Of a DNA stretch of 5,364 nucleotides, positions 1 to 4,398 are shown one piece after another. Numbering within the stretch: position 1 is the first letter of the stretch; each line of letters begins with the position of its first letter. The stretch covers positions 1-5,364 of the forward strand of contig JAEEHZ010000002.1 of assembly GCA_016281115.1 (NCBI GenBank). Reading direction: 5' to 3'. Below the pieces are notes generated by a model that saw only the letters and a list, made by a program, of their open reading frames with translations, did no database searches and was not told where the DNA came from. The DNA comes from Clostridiaceae bacterium (GTDB taxonomy: Bacteria > Bacillota > Clostridia > Oscillospirales > Acutalibacteraceae). Position numbers and translations under genes: made by a program.

Positions 1-2
1 TT

Positions 3-95
3 CCAAAGGGGGAAACAGCCGACGGGTTTCCCCCTTTGGTGTCCTTTGCCTACTTTCTCACATGGGAAAGTAGGTTCCTGCCCGGCATTAGGGCA
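3..95. repeat. Cluster of three stem-loops at the left edge, probable dispersed palindromic repeat
   Basis: Three inverted repeats follow each other. The first is CCAAAGGGGGAAAC (3-16) with its exact complement at 26-39, a 14-bp stem with a 9-nt loop. The second is CCTACTTTCTC (49-59) with GGGAAAGTAGG (64-74), 11 bp with one G-T pair and an ACAT loop. The third is TGCCC (79-83) with GGGCA (91-95). No T-run follows the first stem on the plus strand, and on the minus strand the window ends two bases later, so a terminator role cannot be judged. The CCTACTTTC/GAAAGTAGG core resembles, from memory only, a motif repeated between genes in gut Clostridia. The element may continue past the left edge. 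Confidence 0.6.
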
Positions 96-104
96 AAACG
101 TGTT

Positions 105-133
105 ATTATACATAACCAAATAATCGGCTTCAA
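105..133 (-). promoter_or_regulatory. Candidate sigma-A promoter between the two palindrome clusters
   Basis: On the minus strand, TTGAAG (133-128) is followed after 17 bp by a perfect TATAAT (110-105). Transcription would start near position 98, run through the hairpins at 3-95 and leave the window on the left. It could serve a gene beyond the edge or a short structured RNA. The -35 box matches consensus at only four of six positions and no downstream gene is visible, so this may be chance in AT-rich DNA. Confidence 0.3.
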
Positions 134-159
134 ATGTTCAATATCAAGATACAATCCCT

Positions 160-257
160 CAGTCAGCTGCGCTGACAGCTTCCCCTCAATGGGAAGCCTT
201 TTTAGGCGAACAGTGTTCGCCGCCATAGAAAAATTTCGGCTTGGAAAGCCAATATGG
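160..257. repeat. Second cluster of stem-loops, probable REP/MITE-like element downstream of lgt
   Basis: Four compact hairpins are packed end to end. They are GTCAGC (162-167) with GCTGAC (171-176); GCTTCCC (178-184) with GGGAAGC (191-197), followed on the plus strand by CCTTTTT; GGCGAAC (205-211) with GTTCGCC (215-221); and GGCTT (238-242) with AAGCC (246-250). The last sits inside a CCATA (223-227)/TATGG (253-257) outer pair. Lead-in bases ACAATCCCTCAGTCA followed by a GGGAAG stem resemble, from memory only, a family of short non-coding repeats common between genes of Ruminococcaceae-like bacteria. The cluster ends about 20 bp short of the lgt stop codon. No transposase is present, so if mobile it would depend on another element. 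Confidence 0.6.
229..250 (-). terminator. Possible weak intrinsic terminator after lgt
   Basis: Read on the minus strand, the hairpin GGCTT-TCC-AAGCC lies 27 nt past the lgt stop codon and is followed by GAAATTTTT. The stem is only 5 bp and the T-run begins four bases after it, so termination would be inefficient alone. The stronger hairpins further on (221-205, 197-178) could help. Confidence 0.35.
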
Positions 258-276
258 AGCCTATTATCACAGCGAT

Positions 277-1083
277 TTATTCTGAAATTGCGCTTTGTGG
301 GCGCCTTTTTAAAAGCATCAGCTTTATTACCGCAAAAATAAACAGTATTATGCTAATCCACTGCGAGGTCGAGAAAAACCATAAAAATCCTCTTATTTCG
401 TCGCCTCTGAAAAATTCGAGCGTAAATCTTACAACGGGGTACATTATAAGATACCAATATGTTATTTTGCCCTCTTGCTTTTTCTTTAAAAACAGCCTTA
501 GCAAAATCAAGAAAATGATAAAGTTGAAGCCCGCCTCAAAAAGCTGAACGGGAAATCTTACAACACCGTTTATTTCGGGAGAAATTGTGTTTGTGTGTGT
601 TATAAATCCCCAACTGCTTTCAACGCCGTAGCAGCAGCCGCCCAAAAAACAGCCTATTCTGCCGAATGTATGAAAAAGCGGCACGCATACCGCAAATATG
701 TCCAAAATCTGAGAACGTACAAGAATCTTTGAGCGCTTTGTATAAATCATCAAAGCTACAACAGCGCCGATAAATCCTCCGTAAAATACCATTCCGCCGA
801 CAAAAGGAGCCAATGCCTGCCCGAATTCAATAATTCCGCCGTATTTTCCTATATTTGAAAACACGTTTATAATACCCGGAATGTTTGTAATTGAATAGAG
901 GATATGCCCCCCTACAACAAGTCCCGCACCCGCGACAAGCATTACAAGCACAATATCTTCAAATGCTATTTTGTATCTTTTTCCCAGCAAAGTCGCAACT
1001 AAGCCGCACAAGAGCAATCCCACTACCGAGCAAACCGAATAAGTTCCTATAACCCTGCCGAAAACCTCAAAAAACGGAAACAT
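277..1083 (-). CDS. lgt: Prolipoprotein diacylglyceryl transferase family protein (Lgt-like)
   Basis: Lgt is the integral membrane enzyme that moves diacylglycerol from phosphatidylglycerol to the lipobox cysteine of prelipoproteins, the first step of lipoprotein maturation. Counting from the ATG at 1083 (268 aa), motifs in order are GRVIGTYS near residues 9-16, GGMVFYGG (96-103), the signature region GRIGCFLGGCCYG (141-153), RFPVQLFE (176-183) and RFTLEFFRGDEIRG (219-232), with about seven hydrophobic segments. The essential Arg and Glu of the last two motifs are kept. The usual His of 'FHGG' is Tyr, and the 'GN-IN-E' part of the signature is replaced by a Cys-rich version, a form I associate with clostridial Lgt proteins. 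The open frame extends to an ATG at 1158, but that start has no ribosome site and adds an atypical hydrophobic leader. MFPFFEVFGR at 1083 fits the family and has a weak GGGTG 9 nt upstream. Probably co-transcribed with the small gene before it. Confidence 0.88.
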   Translation of the reverse strand: MFPFFEVFGRVIGTYSVCSVVGLLLCGLVATLLGKRYKIAFEDIVLVMLVAGAGLVVGGHILYSITNIPGIINVFSNIGKYGGIIEFGQALAPFVGGMVFYGGFIGAVVALMIYTKRSKILVRSQILDIFAVCVPLFHTFGRIGCFLGGCCYGVESSWGFITHTNTISPEINGVVRFPVQLFEAGFNFIIFLILLRLFLKKKQEGKITYWYLIMYPVVRFTLEFFRGDEIRGFLWFFSTSQWISIILFIFAVIKLMLLKRRPQSAISE

Positions 1084-1172
1084 AAACAAAAACACCCAAA
1101 AAATAATATAAATTGAAAATGCGACCGGAAGTAATATACAACCGGCCGCAAATTGCATTTCAGTTAAACAAA

Positions 1173-1508
1173 TTAGTTCAATGCACTGCCATATGCGCTT
1201 AAAAGATCGTTAAGCTCATTTGTGTATTGGCTTGCAGTATTCGTTACGCAAATAGCGCAGATTGTGCAAGTAAAGAAACCAACAAGAGAAAGAGCAGCAC
1301 CAATTATTGAGAGAACCAAACCTGCTGTAGCCATTCCCGTGGGAACGCCTGCCTCAGTAGCCTGCTTCTTACCCTTAACCGACAGTACGATACCAACTAC
1401 GCCCAGTACGATACCCAAGATGTTTAAATAAACAAACCAAGCCAAAACAAGTGATAAGATACCGAGTACTAAACCAATAATTGATAATGTTTTTCCGTCT
1501 TTTTGCAT
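1173..1508 (-). CDS. Small DUF4190-like membrane protein
   Basis: A 111-aa hydrophobic protein of unknown function. A short polar start (MQKDGK) is followed by two adjoining hydrophobic stretches (about residues 8-29 and 30-45), a polar loop (KGKKQATEAG, 46-54) and a third hydrophobic stretch (about 60-88). The tail is polar and acidic (QYTNELNDLLSAYG). The Gly/Leu/Ile/Val-rich 'GLVLGILSLVL...GLVLSIIGAALSL' pattern is typical of DUF4190-type proteins; I recognise the pattern, not a function. Residues 81-87 (CTICAIC) put three cysteines at the end of the last hydrophobic segment. The frame also offers a GTG at 1517, but GGGGG (1521-1517) would touch it; the ATG at 1508 has ideal 8-nt spacing. 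It has its own strong promoter, and lgt follows 14 nt (ATG 1158) or 89 nt (ATG 1083) after its stop. Confidence 0.82.
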   Translation of the reverse strand: MQKDGKTLSIIGLVLGILSLVLAWFVYLNILGIVLGVVGIVLSVKGKKQATEAGVPTGMATAGLVLSIIGAALSLVGFFTCTICAICVTNTASQYTNELNDLLSAYGSALN

Positions 1509-1516
1509 AATATACA

Positions 1517-1521
1517 CCCCC
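1517..1521 (-). promoter_or_regulatory. Ribosome binding site that sets the start of the DUF4190-like gene
   Basis: GGGGG on the minus strand lies 8 nt before the ATG at 1508 and directly abuts the alternative GTG at 1517. This spacing decides in favour of the ATG. Confidence 0.6.
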
Positions 1522-1561
1522 GTATAAATTTGCGAGCAATTAGATTAACTGCTACGTTGCG

Positions 1562-1590
1562 ATTATACTACTTTAAAAAGAAAAAGTCAA
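1562..1590 (-). promoter_or_regulatory. Strong sigma-A type promoter for the DUF4190-like gene and lgt
   Basis: On the minus strand TTGACT (1590-1585) and TATAAT (1567-1562) are separated by exactly 17 bp. The DNA just upstream of the -35 box is almost pure A/T (about 1608-1591), as in an UP element. Transcription should start near 1555, leaving a leader of roughly 47 nt before the ATG at 1508. Confidence 0.8.
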
Positions 1591-1604
1591 TATTATTTTT
1601 TATT

Positions 1605-1681
1605 AAAACGCCCATTTTAGGAAAAAAATTATGCTTATCATACAAAAAAATGTAACTTTTTGTTAAAAAACGGGGCGTTTT
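1605..1681. repeat. Widely spaced 9-bp inverted repeat upstream of the promoter
   Basis: AAAACGCCC (1605-1613) and GGGCGTTTT (1673-1681) are exact complements separated by 59 very AT-rich bases. The pair is the only GC-containing structure in the 263-bp intergenic stretch 1518-1780. The right arm in this direction ends about 15 bp upstream of the -35 box at 1585-1590. It could be a pair of regulator half-sites, the stem of a long hairpin, or chance. Confidence 0.35.
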
Positions 1682-1714
1682 TGTCACATTATTGACACAT
1701 TTATTTTTTCACAC

Positions 1715-1754
1715 AAAAAACAATCCCAAAGAAACCCGTAAATGCTTCTTTGGG
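1715..1754 (-). terminator. Intrinsic terminator of the rsmD-coaD-coiled-coil operon
   Basis: On the minus strand CCCAAAGAA (1754-1746), a 12-nt loop and TTCTTTGGG (1733-1725) form a perfect 9-bp stem, extended by one A-T pair. After ATTG comes a run of six T (1720-1715). It begins 26 nt after the stop codon of the coiled-coil gene. On the plus strand only A residues follow the stem, so it works in one direction. Confidence 0.85.
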
Positions 1755-1780
1755 AAAAATTTTGTTTAATAAGCTTATTA

Positions 1781-2242
1781 TCAGTTGCTGCCCTGTCTTT
1801 GAGATGCCTTTATGCTCTGACGGGTCTTTCTCAGCTCGTTAACGTTTGCCGTAAGCATTTCGTCCGCGCGCTTCATTATCTCTTCAACGTAATCATTCGC
1901 CGCCTTGCGAACTTCGCGGGATTTAAGCTTTGCGTCCGACATCATCTGATCTGCTGTTGCCTTTGCGCTGCGAACGATCTCGTTCTCGTTTATCATGCTC
2001 TTTCTGCGCTCTTCGGCAACTCTTATAATATCGTCTGCCTCTTGCTTTGCTGAATTGATGATATTTGAGCGATCGGAAACGATAGCCTTGGCCTGCTTAA
2101 GCTCTCCCGGCAATGCCGCGCTCAATTCGCTGAGCATATTAAGCAAAACGTCGGATTCTACCATTACTCTGCCTGTAAGCGGAACGGGACGGGCGTTTTT
2201 TATGGTTTCTTCCAAGCTTTCAATGATTTCTTCTGTTTTCAT
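1781..2242 (-). CDS. Coiled-coil protein of unknown function encoded after coaD
   Basis: A 153-aa soluble, highly charged protein with no signal peptide and no membrane segment. Residues 1-45 hold a short helical start (MKTEEIIESLEETI), a linker with ARPVPLTGRVMVESDVLL, and LSELSAALPGEL. From about 46 to 145 it is a continuous Ala/Glu/Lys/Arg-rich heptad pattern (AKQEADDIIRVAEERR, ATADQMMSDAKLKSREVRK) predicted to form a long coiled coil. Such proteins next to coaD in Clostridia are often labelled 'ATPase' or 'ATP synthase subunit B-like' only because of this coiled coil; no nucleotide-binding motif or membrane anchor is present, so I do not adopt that name. A DivIVA-like scaffolding role is possible but speculative. 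AGGGGG (2257-2252), starting one base past the coaD stop, lies 9 nt before the ATG, indicating coupling to coaD. It is the last gene of the operon. Confidence 0.85.
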   Translation of the reverse strand: MKTEEIIESLEETIKNARPVPLTGRVMVESDVLLNMLSELSAALPGELKQAKAIVSDRSNIINSAKQEADDIIRVAEERRKSMINENEIVRSAKATADQMMSDAKLKSREVRKAANDYVEEIMKRADEMLTANVNELRKTRQSIKASQRQGSN

Positions 2243-2258
2243 AGTTTATATCCCCCTG

Positions 2259-2750
2259 TTAATTTTTGTTTACTGATTTATTTATTATATCCTGTTTAAT
2301 AATCTCGGGTACAAACCCTGTAATATCTCCGCCTAAGGCGGCAACTTGCTTTACAGTGCCCGAGCTTAAGTACATATATTCACTTTGTGAGGTGAAAAAG
2401 ACGGTCTCCATATCCGGGTTAAGTCTTTTGTTTGTAAGCGCCATTTGAAATTCATAATCAAAATCCGACACCGCGCGCAAACCTCTTACAACCGCGCAGG
2501 CATTCTTGCGCTTTGCGTAATCCGCGAGAAGCCCGTTAAAAGAATCTATTTCCACATTATTAATACTAGCTTCTTTTAGTGCTAACTCCAAAAACCGCAT
2601 ACGCTCGCTTATTGAAAAACAGGCTTGTTTATCAGCGTTAATCAAAACCGCAACTATTACTTTGTCAAACATTGCGCAGGCGCGTTTTATCATATCTATA
2701 TGCCCCAGTGTTACCGGGTCAAAGCTACCGGGATAAATTCCTACTCTCAT
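2259..2750 (-). CDS. coaD: Phosphopantetheine adenylyltransferase
   Basis: CoaD transfers AMP from ATP to 4'-phosphopantetheine, giving dephospho-CoA, the penultimate step of coenzyme A synthesis in the cytoplasm. The 163-aa length is normal for the family. Landmarks are YPGSFDPVTLGH (6-17), containing the TxGH nucleotidyltransferase motif; Lys41 in the position of the substrate-binding lysine; FSISERMRFL (45-54); RGLRAVSDFDYE (89-100); and LSSGTVKQVA (128-137), the counterpart of the usual 'ISSS-VKE-A' ATP-binding segment with Gly-Thr in place of the last Ser-Ser/Ile. The start gives the expected MRVGIYPGSF beginning. AGGGGAG lies 14 nt upstream, a rather long spacing, and no other in-frame start is available nearby. 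It begins 30 nt after rsmD; the rsmD-coaD pairing is common in bacteria. Confidence 0.96.
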   Translation of the reverse strand: MRVGIYPGSFDPVTLGHIDMIKRACAMFDKVIVAVLINADKQACFSISERMRFLELALKEASINNVEIDSFNGLLADYAKRKNACAVVRGLRAVSDFDYEFQMALTNKRLNPDMETVFFTSQSEYMYLSSGTVKQVAALGGDITGFVPEIIKQDIINKSVNKN

Positions 2751-2780
2751 TGCCGCCGAACACGCTCCCCTCGCATTTTT

Positions 2781-3329
2781 TCAGTTTTGGTTTTGTGTGT
2801 AATATGTAATTTTTATTTTTCCGTATCTGCGGATACGGTCAACGGAAAATCCGCCTGCTTCTTCAGGTAATTGCTCATCCACGGAGCTTTCGCAAATAAT
2901 GGTGCCGCCGGGTTTAACAACTTGCGTCACCATAGGCAATACCGAATTTATTAATTCTTTGCCGTACGGTGGGTCCAAAAAAGCGATATCAAACTTATCA
3001 TCAACCGAACACAGAAAAGATCTGCAATCGGAATGAATAACCACCGCACCCGAACCGATATACCCCGCGCGAGTAAGGTTTTCTTTGCAAACTGCTATGC
3101 TTTTTCTGTTTTCATCTACAAAAAAGGCGGTTTTTGCGCCGCGGCTCAAAGCTTCAATCCCCATTTGTCCCGAGCCTGCGAACAAGTCCAAAAAAGTGCA
3201 ATGCTCAAGCTCAAACTGAACGCTGCTGAAAACAGCTTCTTTTACCTTGTCGGTAGTGGGTCTTACAATATCTCCGCCGTCAAGCGTTTTTAATATTAAA
3301 CCTTTTTTGTCGCCTGCAATTACTCTCAT
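2781..3329 (-). CDS. rsmD: 16S rRNA (guanine(966)-N2)-methyltransferase RsmD
   Basis: RsmD uses S-adenosylmethionine to methylate N2 of G966 (E. coli numbering) in 16S rRNA during assembly of the small ribosomal subunit. The 182-aa length is typical. It opens with MRVIAGDKKG and the family hallmark RPTTDKVKEAVFS (23-35). The SAM-binding motif DLFAGSGQMGIEALSRGA (48-65), the acidic VDEN (71-74), the catalytic DPPYG (119-123) and a terminal YGKIKITYY (169-177) follow. AGAGGT (3339-3334) lies 4 nt before the ATG at 3329, which agrees with the family start. It is the first gene of an operon with coaD and the coiled-coil gene, from the promoter at 3391-3419. Confidence 0.96.
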   Translation of the reverse strand: MRVIAGDKKGLILKTLDGGDIVRPTTDKVKEAVFSSVQFELEHCTFLDLFAGSGQMGIEALSRGAKTAFFVDENRKSIAVCKENLTRAGYIGSGAVVIHSDCRSFLCSVDDKFDIAFLDPPYGKELINSVLPMVTQVVKPGGTIICESSVDEQLPEEAGGFSVDRIRRYGKIKITYYTQNQN

Positions 3330-3390
3330 ATATACCTCTGTGCAAACGGATAATACTAATATGACAGCAAACTGCCGATACTACCTGTTT

Positions 3391-3419
3391 ATTATCCCAT
3401 AAATACAACACATTGTCAA
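3391..3419 (-). promoter_or_regulatory. Strong sigma-A type promoter for rsmD-coaD-coiled-coil operon
   Basis: On the minus strand a consensus TTGACA (3419-3414) is followed after exactly 17 bp by GATAAT (3396-3391), one base off consensus. An A/T-rich stretch (about 3445-3420) precedes the -35 box. Transcription should start near 3384, giving a leader of about 55 nt. The promoter separates this operon from rsmA upstream; no convincing terminator was found between them, so some read-through is possible. Confidence 0.82.
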
Positions 3420-3525
3420 TTATTTTTATCATTTTAATTATTTTTCTGCATATTGATGTAAAAACAGACTTGTTACGCGCAAATTTTGAATTAAATATCA
3501 ATTAATTCTCATTCTGCCGCATTTA

Positions 3526-4398
3526 CTATTTGGAGCATGTAAAATAATCGTAAGTGCTGTCGGCAATTTTGCAAAACTCTTCCATACTCAGCTGCTCTGC
3601 GCGTGCGCTTTTGTCAACGCCTGCTTTCTCGATTATTTTTTCTGCGTCGCTTTTGCTTATTGAAAGCCCCGCCGCCAAAGTATTCGGCAAAACCTTGCGC
3701 CTTTGTAAAAATGCCGCTTTTATTACCTTGAACAGCGTTTTTTCATCTTTTGGGGTTATTACAGGCTCTTTTCTCACATTCAGCCTTATAACTGCCGAAT
3801 CTACTTTCGGAGCGGGCATAAAGCTGCCTGCGGAAACCTTGAACAGCATCTCGGGCTCGCAATAATACCGTGCAGATATGGTAACGGCTCCGCAATCACG
3901 GCTGCCGGGCATGGCACACAATCTTTGCGCCGCCTCTTTTTGCACCATTACCGTAATACAGGTTACATCAAGCTTATCTTCAAGTAATTTCATAATTATC
4001 GGCGATGTTATATAGTATGGCAAATTAGCGCAAACAGATACGGGCATATCTCCGAATTCTCTTTTAATAAGGTCGTTCAGATCAAGCTTCATAACGTCAT
4101 CGTTTATTACAGCAAGATTTTTATGTTCGGAGAGCGTTTCTCCCAAAACGGGGATAAGCCTTTTGTCAATTTCAACCGCAACAACCTTTTTTGCTCTTTT
4201 GCACAGCTCGTTTGTAAGTACGCCGATACCGGGACCTATTTCCAACACGCCGTAACTCTCGTCAGGCACACCGTATTCGGCTATTTTCGGACAAACAGAA
4301 GGGTTGATTATAAAATTTTGTCCCAAGCCTTTGGAAAAAGAAAATCCATATCTTTGCAATATTCCTTTTATCAGCGTTATGTCATAAAGTTTATCCAT
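3526..4398 (-). CDS. rsmA: 16S rRNA (adenine(1518)-N6/adenine(1519)-N6)-dimethyltransferase
   Basis: RsmA (KsgA) places four methyl groups on the two adjacent adenines of the 3'-terminal helix of 16S rRNA, a late step and checkpoint of 30S assembly; its loss classically gives kasugamycin resistance. The 290-aa length is typical. Visible motifs are KGLGQNFI (23-30), SAM-binding LEIGPGIGVLT (52-62), VAVEID (73-78), catalytic NLPYYI (125-130), FMPAPKVDSAVIRL (193-206) and AFLQRRKVLPNTL (229-241) in the C-terminal helical domain. The ATG at 4398 overlaps the end of the upstream RsmF-type gene by 8 nt (ATGGATAA), and AGGGG (4413-4409) lies 10 nt before it inside that gene, so the two are almost surely translationally coupled. 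It ends with TAG; 196 bp follow before rsmD. Confidence 0.97.
   Translation of the reverse strand: MDKLYDITLIKGILQRYGFSFSKGLGQNFIINPSVCPKIAEYGVPDESYGVLEIGPGIGVLTNELCKRAKKVVAVEIDKRLIPVLGETLSEHKNLAVINDDVMKLDLNDLIKREFGDMPVSVCANLPYYITSPIIMKLLEDKLDVTCITVMVQKEAAQRLCAMPGSRDCGAVTISARYYCEPEMLFKVSAGSFMPAPKVDSAVIRLNVRKEPVITPKDEKTLFKVIKAAFLQRRKVLPNTLAAGLSISKSDAEKIIEKAGVDKSARAEQLSMEEFCKIADSTYDYFTCSK

Noticed and set aside
36..341. Plus-strand open frame of 101 codons over the left palindromes and the end of lgt
   Set aside because: It is translated through inverted repeats, has no ribosome site or family resemblance, and overlaps the 3' end of lgt on the other strand.
1682..1697. TGTCA-6-TGACA as an operator
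   Set aside because: The arms are only 5 bp in AT-rich DNA, about 100 bp upstream of the -35 box; too little to support a site.
1692..1720. TTGACA on the plus strand as a promoter
   Set aside because: At 17 bp downstream there is only AAAAAA, no -10 box, and no plus-strand gene follows.
1781..2242. ATP synthase F0 subunit B or V-type ATPase subunit assignment for the coiled-coil gene
   Set aside because: No N-terminal membrane helix and no other ATP synthase genes nearby; the similarity would be coiled-coil composition only.
3280..3501. Minus-strand open frame of 73 codons between rsmA and rsmD
   Set aside because: It runs through the rsmD promoter, lacks a ribosome site, overlaps the start of rsmD in another frame and has a composition expected of AT-rich non-coding DNA.
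3488..3508. Perfect GAATTAA/TTAATTC inverted repeat after rsmA, considered as its terminator
   Set aside because: The stem is only 7 bp, almost entirely A/T, and on the minus strand it is followed by AAAATTTGCG rather than a T-run.
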